Below are positions 10,287 through 20,895 of a stretch of DNA of 64,000 bases, piece by piece. This DNA comes from Ottelia alismoides (lineage: Eukaryota; Streptophyta; Magnoliopsida; Alismatales; Hydrocharitaceae), in contig JAZKJV010000299.1 of assembly GCA_037367405.1 (NCBI GenBank), forward strand, positions 186,001-250,000. Direction: 5' to 3'. Position numbers and translations under genes: made by a program. How positions within the stretch are numbered: the stretch's first letter is position 1; every line of letters starts with the position of its first letter. The notes under the pieces are model-generated. The model was not told the origin of the DNA and made no database searches. It was given only the letters and a program-made list of their open reading frames with translations.

Positions 10287-11246
10287 TTGGAAATAAAAGA
10301 TAAACCCGGAGTGAAGAATGTTGTGGCTGATCACCTTTCTCGGATTGAACTTAAAGATTCTCCTGATTACGAGCGGATTAGAGAGACCTTCCGAGATGAG
10401 TCAATTTTTGTTATTGACTCACTCCCGTGGTATGCCAACATGGTGAACTATCTTGTCTCCAAGCAGGTTTCCCATGGTTGGACTAGGAGCAGCATTGATC
10501 GAATGAAGTCGGATTCGAGGAGATACCACTGGGACGATCCTTTCCTTTTCTTCGAAGGACCGGATTGTGTTTGGATAAGGTGTATTCCTCACAAGGAATA
10601 CCAGAGTGTCCTCACATATTGTCATTCACTTGAGGCTGGAGGGCACCATTCGGGAAAGAGAACCGCTCACAAAGTACTTCAATGTGGATTGTATTGGCCG
10701 ACCTTTTTTAGAGATGCTATTGACTTTGTACGATCGTGCCCGATTTGTCAAAGGATGGGAGGGACAGTTGGACAGAGAGATGAGATGCCCATGCAACCGA
10801 TTATTATTTGTGATGTTTTTGATGCATGGGGCATAGATTTTATGGGTCCCTTTCCCAACAACCAAGGACATGAGTACATATTGTTGGCGGTTGATTATTT
10901 ATCCAGGTGGGTGGAGGCTATCCCAACTCGAACCACAGACAACAAGACTGTCTGTAAGTTTGTGAGAGACCATATTATTGCTAGGTTCGGGGTGCCAAAA
11001 GTGTTGATATCTGATGGAGGTAGCCACGTTGTGAATCGAGATATGAGATATTTAGCTAAGGACTATGGATTTGAGCATAGAGTTACTAGTCCTTACCACC
11101 CACAGTCCAACGGCATGGCAGAGGTTTCGAACAGAGATGTGAAGAGTATTTTGCGGAAATTGGTTCGTCCCGATAGGAAGAACTGGTCTCAGCTCTTGGA
11201 CCAAGTTCTATGGGCCTATAGGATAGCCTGCAGAATTGACTCATAA
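10287..11246 (+). pseudogene. pol: Integrase of A, catalytic core intact, C-terminal end shifted
   Basis: The 319-codon open frame starts in the RNase H/integrase connection (KPGVKNVVADHLSRI). It contains the zinc-binding HHCC motif (H113, H120 or H121, C151, C154) and the DDE triad: D184 in GIDFMGP, D243 in SDGGSH and E279 in NGMAE, with exactly 35 residues between D243 and E279. The core is therefore complete. After WAYRIA the frame is broken by a deletion of about 70 bp relative to B, and the following domain continues in another frame. RT and RNase H of the same element are dead, so I call it a pseudogene. Confidence 0.88.
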
Positions 11247-11691
11247 ATCCGAATGGGCAATTAAGAAGATTAATTGGAGTTTTCACCTAGGAAAGCTTTG
11301 TCGAGACTTGAACTTGAACGAGCTCGTGGAAATCCGAAACAGGGCATATGACAACAGTTTGATTTATGAGGACAAAGTAAAGAGATGGCATGATCAGCAC
11401 ATTAGGTGCAAAGACTTTGTCCCTGGACAAAAAGTATGGTTGTTCAATGCCAGGTTGAAGATGTTCCATGGGAAGCTCAAATCTAAATGGACGGGTCCCT
11501 TTGTTGTTAAGAAAGTGCACGAGAATGGAAGTGTAGAGATAGTTGATCTCACAGATGGTGCACAATCTCATGCGGTGAATGGACAACTGTTGAAACATTT
11601 TGTAGATTCAAAAGAGCAGTTAGTCCAAGTTGAGGTCATCAACTTCATACAGAGTGAGCACAGAGCAGATACATCACATTACTCTTCATGA
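11236..11691 (+). pseudogene. pol: Integrase C-terminal domain of A
   Basis: This frame continues integrase after the deletion near 11232: ELTHKSEWAIKKINW, then RWHDQHI, VWLFNARLKMF, LKSKWTGPF and VNGQLLKHF, the usual Athila/Tat integrase C-terminus. The first codon at 11236 is TTG, an internal Leu and not a start. It is open to the TGA at 11689-11691. No env-like frame follows. Confidence 0.85.
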
Positions 11692-11798
11692 AGATGCATC
11701 ATCAAGATTCAGCATCTTAGAAGATTCAATCACTCTTGTACATTCTCCCTTCATTGTATATTCTCCAGATCATATCGGTTCTCACACTTACTCCTGTC

Positions 11799-11834
11799 CT
11801 ACACTTAGGCTGACCAGAGCCTAAGTATAGGGGG
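11799..11834 (+). other. Hairpin plus PPT-like G-run, A copy 1
   Basis: The arms CTACACTTAGGCT (11799-11811) and AGCCTAAGTATAG (11818-11830) pair over 13 bp with one C/A mismatch around the loop GACCAG. The 3' arm runs into GGGGG (11830-11834), giving AGTATAGGGGG, the same string as this element's real polypurine tract. Confidence 0.75.
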
Positions 11835-11907
11835 AACCAATGCCCTTCATGTGTATATACTCATTATTTCTCCTCTTGACCTCGTCCGGCCCATTTTTGC
11901 TCTTCTT

Positions 11908-11943
11908 CTACACTTAGGCTGACCAGAGCCTAAGTATAGGGGG
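11908..11943 (+). other. Hairpin plus PPT-like G-run, A copy 2
   Basis: It has the same stem and loop as copy 1: CTACACTTAGGCT at 11908-11920, loop GACCAG, AGCCTAAGTATAG at 11927-11939, then GGGGG to 11943. The flanks of the two copies differ, so only the hairpin is repeated. Confidence 0.75.
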
Positions 11944-11981
11944 ACGGATCGACTTCTATACTTTTTATTATTTTAGCTTTC

Positions 11982-12076
11982 CTACGCTTAGTACGAGCTA
12001 TGTCTTTTTGTCACCTAGTGCCATGAGGACGTAGCACAAGATAAGTGAAGGGGGCGTGTATATATTACATATATAC
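11982..12076 (+). other. Larger conserved folded block and TA-rich palindrome, A copy
   Basis: CTACGCTTAGTACGAG is followed by GCTATGTC (11997-12004), which pairs with GACGTAGC (12028-12035) including one G-T. Then come GATAAGTGAA and a G-run (12050-12054). Next GTATATAT/ATATATAC (12058-12076) forms an 8-bp stem with a TAC loop. Counterparts occur at 21299-21410 in B and 55766-55882 (reverse strand) in E6. Confidence 0.65.
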
Positions 12077-12144
12077 TTTACACATACCTTGTACTTTTAC
12101 GTATTTGTGTATATATTATACAATAATTACGGGGTGGGTAAAAA

Positions 12145-12400
12145 TTGAAAAAAAACTTTCCAAAAAAAACTAAAATAAACTCAAAAAAAACTCTTGAAAA
12201 AAAACATTTTTCGAAAAAAATGTGTATCCTTTCTTATTTACCAATTTTTTCAAAAAAAACTTTTCAAAAAAAAAGATTTCTTGAAAAAAAGGAGTAAAAC
12301 TTTTATAACAAAAAAAATTCTTCTTTTCCTTTGTTTTTCAAAAAAACAAAAAACAAAAAAACAAAAAAAAACACAAATAAATAAAATCACAAAAAATACT
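12145..12400 (+). repeat. Reiterated A-tract low-complexity region
   Basis: Irregular reiterations of runs of 6-9 A separated by CTTTTC, CTCTTG or similar. It occupies the place where B has TTGTAAAAATG-like reiterations and E6 has TTTTCAAAC-like reiterations. Confidence 0.6.
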
Positions 12401-13451
12401 AACAAATAGGTTGGTTTGATCCCTGACACTTTCACATTCACACAAGACTAGTGATGTCCAAGAACACTTGGTTTATGAGCTCTTGAGATTTTGAGTTAAT
12501 CAACCTTAGTCATTAGGGTCTTTGACTTAATTATTCACTTTTCCCTAGTTTGAAAGATTTGTGTGCTATATTGCATACTTAGTCTCTACCTTAAGAATAT
12601 GATCAGCACCTCACATACACGACTGCAGTTATGATGAGAAGAGTTGAAATTTCACTTGAGGAACTGGGATGAGAGATTTGAGTTTGGACTTGATTTGATG
12701 ATGCTCGAGGATGGGATAAAATCAATGAAGGCTTCATGAAACCTGAGTGTCAGCATATTTAGCCAGTATGAGAACATGGTTCTTGTGCTATCTCTTGACA
12801 TTTACCTATGTGACAGGGTGTGATAAAATAAAAAATGTTTTGATCAGTGTGCGCCAACTCTTGGTAAAAGCAGTGGAGCTAGCCAAAAATACTACAAAGC
12901 AATGAAATGTCAAAGAAAAGCTCTCATTCCACCAAGTCAATTATCAAAAGAGCTTCCACCAAAGGCGAGCGCTCCCAACCATTTCAAAGTGTCCACTTGG
13001 ACCACCGCTATTACGACCAGGAGTCAGGCTTGCACCAAAAAAGGGCTCTGCATCGTAAATGCTACTAGCCTGGGTGTAGAAGATACGATAGGTACTCAAA
13101 AAAGGCACACCCCGGTGTACTCCCAGGAAAACAAGTGCAGACGACTCCAACTTCTTTTGACGGACGCACTGATCAACACCAAAAAAAATGCGTTGAGTTA
13201 ATAAGGCACTCGAGAGGATCCTTGTTCCAATGAGAGGGAGAGAAGAAATGACACAATCCTATGCCCTCCATCAACTGGCCTTTCATCTAAACTTTTAAGT
13301 CTAACAACTAAAGAGATGGTGGATTGGATGCAAGAAATGGTTTATTCCCTAGTGTTGAGGATCGGGTTCTTAGGAGAGTCTCTTGGACTGGATCCTTGGG
13401 TGACGTTGCGACTCTACTCTTATAATTGCAGTCCACACTTAAAGTCATATC

Positions 13452-13454
<3 letters not shown>

Positions 13455-13485
<31 letters not shown>
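13455..13485 (+). repeat. (TA)n microsatellite
   Basis: Uninterrupted TA dinucleotides, about 15 units, in the 3' non-coding region of A. Confidence 0.9.
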
Positions 13486-13489
<4 letters not shown>

Positions 13490-13670
13490 ACAGAGAGAGT
13501 CTGATGATTAGGGAAATTGGATACCTTGTGACTAGAGCTTGGTTCATCTTAGATTTTAGGATCTCTAAAACTGAGAGTTCTTGAACGGATCAAGTCTAGT
13601 ATTCACATGCACAGTCAGGGGTTAATCCAACTTATTCATTCTTTATTTTCTCGAGGACTAGCAAAGTTTA

Positions 13671-13682
13671 AGTATAGGGGGG
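13671..13682 (+). promoter_or_regulatory. Polypurine tract of A
   Basis: AGTATAGGGGGG directly precedes the LTR start TGATGAATCC at 13683. It primes plus-strand DNA synthesis. The preceding 13646-13667 keeps CTAGCAAA, one arm of the hairpin that is perfect in B and E6; here the other arm has two changes. Confidence 0.85.
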
Positions 13683-14621
13683 TGATGAATCCACGATTCA
13701 TCATCTCAATATCTTGATCTTAGCAAAATCCACGAGTAAATTTCCTAATAAATGTATATAAAATCCATAAATTAACAAAATGACTCTTGTAAATAAAATG
13801 CGTTAATTATTGTATTATATATTGTACAAAATAAATTAACAATAAAAAGCCGCAAAAATAAAGGAGTTTTTAACATGTAAATAGCCCAAAACTTCTTATA
13901 TTTTTAATAATTTTATTTCAACTCCTTTTTAGTTGATTCTTTTTCTAACTTGTTTATAGAAATGTACATAAAAATACAAAAATATAAAGCAAATTTTACC
14001 TCAAATAAATACTCCTAGATCCCAAAGACAAAAGGCCGTACCAACTTCCAAGTCAAATTTCCGCTCCGTATGAACTCCAAATTCACCAAACTTACTTTTA
14101 AAGTTCAAGTTAGAAAATTATCTATCCAATGGAAATGGTTTTATTAAAATCGGAGCTCGTTTGCAAAAGTTGAGTTTTGGGACCTAGATGTACATTGTAT
14201 ATTTTTGTACATATTCATTCTTTCCTCATTTTTTATTTTATCTTTGTCAATTATTAAAAATTCAAAAAAATCATTGTTGTGTTGTATTTTAATTATACTA
14301 TTTTATTGTATTTTTTCTGTTGTAAATATCTCTTATTAAAAAGAAAAAAATACATATTAGAAAAGCAAACAAAAACATGTACATGTTGTATGTATTCATT
14401 TGTAAATTCACCACTATTTTTCCTTCTTTATTTTTGTTGTATTTAAATTAGCCTACTTTATTTCATTTTATTTATTTAATTATTTTATATTCTCTACAAT
14501 AACCACCATTCAACTCATTATACCACCAACCTCCATTCAACCCCACCAATTTTTAAACTCCCATTCAACTCCATTAATAAAATAACCTCCCACCATTTAA
14601 TAACCTCTCATTTCCTCTTCT

Positions 14622-14629
14622 TTATATAC
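14622..14629 (+). promoter_or_regulatory. TATA box in A LTR
   Basis: TTATATAC after a pyrimidine-rich stretch (CCTCTTCTT), 250 bp before the donor-like site. B, E6 and L7 have TATA-like motifs at nearly the same spacing (258, about 275 and about 300 bp), which supports it as the retroelement promoter. Confidence 0.6.
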
Positions 14630-14707
14630 ATCACATCCTCCTCAATTTGCACTTGATCCATCTTTATGTGAGAAGAGCCTAGTTCCCTGAGTTAAATCGG
14701 TGACAGC

Positions 14708-14878
14708 GATGCAATCACGGTCGAGTGACGACAACCCTCTCTCCGGTGAGATTCGTTGGATTTTCGGCCAACAAGGTAATCAAATCCGTGCGTTGCTCGA
14801 TCTCATCGCACGCCGACGATTCGAGCGAAGACCGTGCTCTCGTGAGCACACCATAGGCGGCCGCCTCCATCGTAGGTA
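14708..14878 (+). other. 56-codon ORF inside A LTR ending at a donor-like site
   Basis: ATG at 14708 opens MQSRSSDDNPLSGEIRWIFG and continues, basic at its C-terminal end, to AGG-TAA. The stop lies inside the donor-like AG|GTAA at 14875/14876. If the site is spliced the frame would continue in a downstream exon; if not, it is a short upstream ORF. I find no known domain. Coding is not proven. Confidence 0.35.
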
Positions 14879-16617
14879 ATTTTAGTTTCATCTTGTCTTT
14901 ATTTTTACCTTTGTATTTTTTTATTTCATCATATTGTCATCCTCATCATACCTTCATTACCACCTTCACCTCATCATTTTTTCCCTGTCCATAACATTTG
15001 CATTTCCTGTTTAAACAAAATTAAAAAAGTATTAAAAATATAAAACAAAAAAACATAGCAGCAAAAAAATCAAAAAAATAAAAAAAAGAGAAACACATCA
15101 GCGGTGGGCAGCACCCACCGCCGCCGCCCCCTTCACCGCGCTCCCTTGGCCGGCCGCCGCCGCCACCGCTGAGCCACCGCCAGGCGGCTCCACCGTCCTC
15201 TCCACCGCAGCAAAGCCGCGCCACCAGTGCCTTTGCCGCCCACCGCGGCCGCCCGCACCACGCAGTACAGAGCCCGGCGCCCCATCGCCCTCCCCCGCGC
15301 CTCTCTGCCACCGTCGTGCGCCATCGCGACCACGTGCGCGACGCCGCCACCCCGCCTCGTCGTTCTCACGGCCGCGCATGGCCGAGCCGTCCGTCGGGCC
15401 GCCACCGCCGCTTTGGGTTCATCTCCACCTACGCGGGGAAGAAGAAGGTCTTCTCTAGTTTATTTTTTTATTTTGTAAATATTGCAATAAATTCCTTCAT
15501 AGTATTTGTAATTTCAGTTTAGTCCCTGTACATAAGTTTAAGTTGTCTTTTCAATTTCTGTTTTGCACGAACAACCCTGTGTTTATTCATTGATTTGGAT
15601 ATCATTGTTGTGTTATTCTATTCAATGAAGAATATCATTATGTTAAGCAACTTATTGTCTACATTTTAAATATTTATTTATATTTTTGCGAGATAGTGTG
15701 AATTAATGAAAAATATTCAACTGAAATATTGCATATTATACCCAAATTGAGCTTTTAAATATATATCACACACACGGTTGCTTTAAAAATTTCACAAATA
15801 TTAGAAATGATGTCTTAATATGTGCTTGAGATACTACCCAAATTTTATCCAAAATGGAGTTGTCTTGTGCCTGAAATAAATTGTAGAGTGATTTAGTATT
15901 TGCTTTTTAATTAAATCCACGTATATCATTTTTGCGAAATTTCAAGTCTTCTGGATTCTATATAAAAATATCATTTTAGGTTAATTTGCATTCTGATTAA
16001 TTTGATATGTGGACTAATTAGGAATTAATTACTCACTTTCATTCTGTTTTCACTAAAAAATCCATAAAAAATTCATATTTTGTCAAAAAATTCCAAAAAT
16101 ATTACTGTAGCTTCTTTGCATCATATTTTCATTCTAGTAAATTTTCATCATTTTTGCTTTTGTGTGAAAAATTGTGAAAAAAACCCATAAAAAGTGTGCA
16201 TTTTTACTTATTGCATTTTAATTCCTAAAATTCCAAAAAAAATATTTCTTGCATTCATCACTAGATTAAGACTATAGGAAAAATATAATTTGGCTAAATG
16301 GGATTAATTTTGTATTAAAATTAATTTGGCTAAGTTGTGTGTTTTCTTAGTGTCTTAATTCAACCGCATCTTGCATTGGCATTTCTTTTTGCATTAAAAA
16401 AATTTATAAAAAAAACCACATTGGAAATCTAAATCTTCATTTTCAATTTAAACTCAAGTTGTTCCTTTGCATCCCTGTGTTCGACCCTGGACTTGCCCGG
16501 GATATAAATTAATCCGAGACACTCTTCACGGAGATCCTTCTCTCGGTTATGACTGAATCGCTAAGTACACGTATTACAACGAACCTAAAATAAATCATCG
16601 TATTTAGCGACTCTTCA

Positions 16618-16910
16618 GTGGTACTGAGGCCACCCCATCTATTCCTGTTGCATTTCCGTGTGTTTCTGTATCTCGGGACTATCTAGAAAAATCAAAAAAA
16701 TTAATAAAGGAAGGGGTTCTTTATTTTGTAGTCCATCTGCGATGCTTGGAGATGTTTGTATGGATTTTGTTTCTTCTCAGCAGCAGGGACCCGTTCCTAG
16801 CCCTCTATCTGAGGAGGGCCTAACCATCCCCTTCCCTCAAGCACTCCGCTTGGCTAAGGGGAATAAAAAAGAAAACCAAAAAATCCCATCAGTTAGAATT
16901 CAGCCAGCAG
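16618..16910 (+). pseudogene. gag: Gag C-terminal remnant of B
   Basis: It aligns to the last ~90 codons of E1 gag: GTEATPS, then VSRDYLEK, then after a frameshift MDFVSSQQQGPVPSPLSEE and TIPFPQA. Where E1 has its gag stop, B reads on through LRLAKGNKKENQK, joining the protease frame's KKEN block without a stop. B has about 17 bp that E1 lacks at this place. A one-base indel near 16890 then changes frame before protease. Confidence 0.8.
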
Positions 16911-17587
16911 ATGATAGACAGATTCCAGATTCATCTAACTATACAAGAGGCCCTTGAGCACATCCCTCTCTTCAAGAGGAACCTTAAAGAGAAGACTACC
17001 ATTTGCAGGAAGAAGAGGAACCACCATGCAGAGATCCATGTACTCACTCGTGCTTCCTGCTTCACCATTCAGAACCATCTTCCAGCCAAGAGGCCGGATG
17101 CAGGAGCTCCCTATGTAAGATGTCACATCCATGAGCAGAGGTTCGACCGAACTCTATTAGACAGCGGCTCTTCCATCAACCTACTTCTGGCAGCCTTACT
17201 CGACCGATTCGAGTTTGACCCTCTTTGATAGAGCAGGACAATCCTTCAGTTTGCTGGTAGATCTTTCAAGAGGCCGAAAGGGATGTTGACGGACATGGTT
17301 ATCACAATTCAGGGCCTGAAATTCCCCGTGGACTTCGTTGTGTTGGACATGGAGATCCCTGAGTCTGTGACTAATACCCCCATCATTTTAGGATGTCCTT
17401 TCTTGGCCACTGCCAAGGCGGTGTCTGATCATGATAACGAGAAGGTGAACTTTTGTGTCGAGGGCTAAAGTATACAAATAGAGATGATCGACGAGACTAG
17501 AGCGCGAGATTCATCATGCTCAGAGAATCTCAGTGATTCAGAGCAAATGACAGAGGTAGAGCGAGACGTCCACCAGGATGCAATTTT
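16911..17587 (+). pseudogene. pol: Protease of B, interrupted
   Basis: MIDRFQIHLTI opens the frame and TLLDSGSSINLL gives the classical D-S-G active site (Asp at residue 84). Two adjacent stops (TGA TAG at about 17227-17232) interrupt it after FEFDPL. The frame then continues with GMLTDMVITIQGLKFPVDFV and IILGCPFLATA, with another stop at VEG*S near 17466. It is strongly similar to the E1 protease, so both belong to one family. Confidence 0.85.
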
Positions 17588-19150
17588 GTGATTACAGATG
17601 ATGAAGCCGCTTGGTCTGATCCTGTTTCACGAGCCATCCTCTCACACTCAGATGCCACAGATTCACAGATTCCAGCAGAGGAGAGCTTGGAGAGCTCACT
17701 CTTGGCAGAGGACACATTTGAGGCTGCAGACCATGTTCAGGATAGCGAGGCAGTTGATATTTCTTGTGATTCAAATTCAGATCCCTCGGAGTCAGATATC
17801 GATTGGGCAGGGTTTGACGAGTTGATACCGTATCTGATTCTTACAGAGCCAGCATCTAGGGTGGAGACCGATTCGATACAGAGAACAGATATACCAACAG
17901 AGCAGTCTTCACCAGATTTCCATGATCAGCAAGAGTTCTCCCATATAGATTTGGTTTCCTTCATTCAGACATTCCAAAGGCCATATTTGCCAGCTCCCTG
18001 TTGCCAAGAGCTGAAGCCCTTGCCGCAGTCGCTAAAGTATAGATTCCTTACGGGCGAGCATGAGATGCACCCATTCATTATCTCAGCAGATTTGACTGGA
18101 GAGCAAGATTCTCATTTGATGGAGGTTCTTGAAAAGAACTGCAAGGCGATAGGATGGAGTGTAGTTGATCTCCAGGGGATAAGTCTGGCACTGTGCTCCC
18201 GCCATATCTATCTCGAAGAGGACGCCAGGTCATCGCGTGAGTTCCAGCGACGGCTGAACCTGAACCTTCGAGAGGTTGTCATGAAGGAAATCTCGAAATG
18301 GTGGAGCATTGATTTTATCGATCCCATCTCTGACTCCAAGTGGGTTGGCCTATTACTTGTGGTGCCCAAGAAGACGGGAATCACTACAGTTGTGAGTGAG
18401 TCTGGAGAGGAGATAGCTACCTGGGTACCCACTTCTTAGAGGGTCTGTGTGGACTACAGACGATTGAATCAGGCCACCAAGAAGGATCGTTTCCCGATGC
18501 CTTTTGTTGATCAGATTATTGAGAGGCAAGATGGGAGAGTCATTACTATTTCCTTGATGGGTACTCCGGCAATAATTAGGTGACCATTGCGCCCGAAGAC
18601 TAGGACAAGACTACATTCACGTGTCCATTTGGGACATATGCTTTCAGACGGATGCCCTTTGGTCTATGTAACGCCCCAACGACATTCCAAAGGTGCATGT
18701 TGTCCATCTTCTCGGACATGGTGGGTGAGTAGTTGGAGTTCTTCCTGGACGACTTTTTGGTCTATGCCGATGGGTTTAATGCTTGTCTTGACTGCCTAGA
18801 CCACATCCTTCAACGATGCACCAAGCTCCATCTTGTTCTATCCTAGGAGAAGAGTCACTTCATGGTGACTGAAGGGACGGTGCTTCGTCATATCATCTCC
18901 AAGAGGGGCATGGAGGTTGATCCGGCCAAGGTGGATATCATCAGGTAAACTCAATCCACCATCCAACCTACGACAGTTACGGTCTTTTCTAGGGCACGGC
19001 GGTTTCTACCGACGATTCATTCATGATTTCAGTAGGATTGCCCGATCGTTAACTGATTTGCTGACCAAAGACATCGAGTTCATTGTAGATGATAAGTGTC
19101 TTGCGTCATTTGAGACTCTCAAGAGTCTAGTTGTTGAGGCTCCTGTTCTT
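17588..19150 (+). pseudogene. pol: Acidic linker and reverse transcriptase of B
   Basis: An open stretch of 283 codons (17588-18439) holds an acidic Ser/Glu/Asp-rich linker (DSNSDPSESDIDW), LPQSLKYRFL, and the RT N-terminus (RRLNLNLREVVMKEI, DSKWVGLLLVVPKK). A TAG near 18437 interrupts it just before RVCVDYRRLNQATKKD. A frameshift precedes HYYFLDGYSG (18541 on), and RMPFGLCNA and FLDDF follow with the catalytic Asp pair at 18748-18753. Further stops occur at 18574, 18588, 18730 and 18844. The TAG at 18844-18846 is also present at the same codon of A (9805-9807). Confidence 0.85.
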
Positions 19151-19535
19151 AAGCCGCCTGATTGGTCTCTCCCATTCGAGATCATGACAGATTCCTTCGA
19201 TTTTGCCGTAGGTCCAGTGCTGGGATAGAGGAGGGATGGAGAGCCTTTTGACATTCACTACGCTAGCCGTACTTTGGATGTCACACAACAGAACTACACC
19301 GTCACAGAGAAAGAGATGCTAGCCGTAGTTTTTGCCTTGTAAAAGTTCAGGTCGTACATCATTGGATCAAAAGTGACTATCTTTACTGATCATATCGCCA
19401 TAAGGTATCTCATGGCAAAGAAGGATGCCAAAGCGAGATTGACTAGATGGATCCTTCTACTCTAGGAGTTTGATATTGAGATTAAGATTAAACCTGGAGT
19501 CAAGAATGTGGTGGCGGATCATCTCTCCTGATTAG
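19151..19535 (+). pseudogene. pol: RNase H of B
   Basis: FEIMTDSFDFAVGPVLG opens the domain. NYTVTEKEMLAVVFAL and [15 protein letters not shown] follow in the neighbouring frame, covering the acidic active-site motifs. Stops at ALEKF (TAA) and LLL*EF interrupt it. This is the segment that A has lost by deletion. Confidence 0.8.
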
Positions 19536-20895
19536 AGCATCTTGAGAATCTGAGCAGATTGATTCCATTTTTGTGACCTTCCCAGATGAGGCAATCTTTG
19601 CTATCGCCTCGCTCCCTTGGTATGCCGACATTGTGAACTATCTTGTTGCCAAGAAAGTTCCACAAGGTTGGCCCAGGCAGCGACTTGAGACCTTCCTTGC
19701 GAAGGCCAAGTTCTACCATTGGGAGGATCCCATCCTTTATCATGAAGAGGGGATAGTGTCTGGCGTAGGTGCACTCCTCAGGAGGAGCACCATATCGTCC
19801 TCACATACTGCCACAAGCTTGAGGCAGGTGGACATCACTCTGGGAGGAGAACGTCACAGAAAGTGCTTCAATCCGGTCTATGGTGGCCTACCCTCTTAAA
19901 GAATTCTGATGAATTAGTGAAGAAGTGTATTGACTATCAGAGGATGGGAACTTGTAGACAGCGTGATACGATGCCAATGCAGCTCATTCACTTCTGTGAG
20001 GTTTTTGACGCATGGGGCATCGATTTCATGGGTCCATTCCCTAAGAGTTAGGGATTTGAATACATTCTTTTGGTCATGGATTATTTTAGTCATTGGGTTG
20101 AGGCCATCCCCGCTTGAACCGCAGATGCTAGGACTGTTTGTAGATTTTTGAGGAAGAATATCATTTCACGGTTCTGGGTACCTAGAGTTTTGATATCTGA
20201 CGGGGGGTCTCATTTCGTCAACGATAAGGTAAAGGCCCTTGCCAACGAGTTCAGCATAGACCTTTGAGTTTCCACTCCATATCATCCTCAGACGAATAAT
20301 CTTACTGAAGTGTCGAGTAGGGAGATCAAGATGATATTGTAGACGGTAGTCCACCCAGAGTGAAAGGATTGGTCATAGCTTTTGGACTCGGTCTTGTGGG
20401 CATATCGTACTTCCTTCAAGACTCCTTTGGGTACATCTCCCTTTCACCTCATTTATGGCAAGCCCTGCCATTTACCTGTTGAGATTAGGCACAAGTTACT
20501 TTGTGTTGTCACTGATATATTATTAGATCCAGTGAGTGTAAGAGATCAAAGGAAGGCAGAATTGGCAGCCCTGGAGGAGCTTAGAGATACAACCTTTTCG
20601 AGCAACCTACAGTATAAGGAGAGTGAAGGAATGGCATGAATCTCATATCAGCCATAAGCAGTTTGAGCCAGATCAGTGAGTATGGTTGTTCAATGCTAGG
20701 CTTAGATTGTTTCCAGAGAAGTTGCAGAGCAAGTGGAAGGGACCATACCTGATCCGAAAGGTACATGACAATGGAAGTATTGACATATCTGAGATGTCAT
20801 CTGAGTCTACCTTTCGTGTTAACGGGCAGCGACTCAAACCATATCTAGATCATGAGCCACTGGTCGTTGATGTCGCCCCTATTCGTTTTGCGTGA
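19536..20895 (+). pseudogene. pol: Integrase of B, heavily decayed
   Basis: Recognisable pieces in several frames: SLPWYADIVNYLVAKKVPQG (19612 on), LQSGLWWPTL (19866 on), CEVFDAWGIDFMGPFP with the first catalytic Asp (about 19995-20045), SDGGSHFVN near 20197, [20 protein letters not shown] (20397 on) and the C-terminal VWLFNARLRLFPEKLQSKWK (20680 on) ending at 20895. At least four frameshifts and more than ten stops. Region 20397-20480 retains what A lost at 11232. Confidence 0.82.

Larger units (their letters stand above)
11692..13670 (+). other. A 3' non-coding region
   Basis: About 2 kb without credible coding content. It holds two hairpins with PPT-like G-runs (11799-11834, 11908-11943) and a larger conserved folded block (11982-12076). 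A stretch of reiterated A-tracts of the type TTTTCAAAAAAA follows (about 12145-12400), then unique sequence and a TA microsatellite. The structured part is shared with B and E6; the A-tract part is not. Long 3' regions with element-specific repeats are known in the Tat lineage. Confidence 0.7.
9522..16617 (+). mobile_element. A: Athila/Tat-like element, 3' half (RT to 3' LTR)
   Basis: It begins abruptly inside reverse transcriptase right after the E1 LTR edge and runs through RNase H, integrase, a 2 kb 3' non-coding region, a polypurine tract and an LTR. Gag, protease, the start of RT and the 5' LTR are absent from the window and are expected left of E1. The LTR's outer edge abuts the gag of element B at 16618. 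Confidence 0.88.
13683..16617 (+). repeat. A 3' LTR (2.9 kb)
   Basis: It starts TGATGAATCCACGATTCATC after the polypurine tract and ends about CTCTTCA before the gag of B. The right edge is inferred from where similarity to E1 gag begins. AT-rich U3 leads to a TATA box (14622-14629). A GC-rich part follows (14700-14880 and a GCC-rich stretch at 15095-15440), then a long AT-rich tail and the R/U5-like block CCCTGTGTTCGACCCTGG near 16471. A donor-like site GTAG|GTAA lies at 14875/14876. Confidence 0.8.

Noticed and set aside
12194..12441. Lys/Phe-rich ORFs in the A-tract region
   Set aside because: Translation of low-complexity A/T sequence.
11692..13670. Env-like gene downstream of integrase in A
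   Set aside because: No open frame of useful length or membrane protein signature; the same place in B is non-coding too.
15021..15522. Alanine/arginine-rich ORFs in the A LTR
   Set aside because: Produced in all frames by GCC-rich sequence; no conserved domain.
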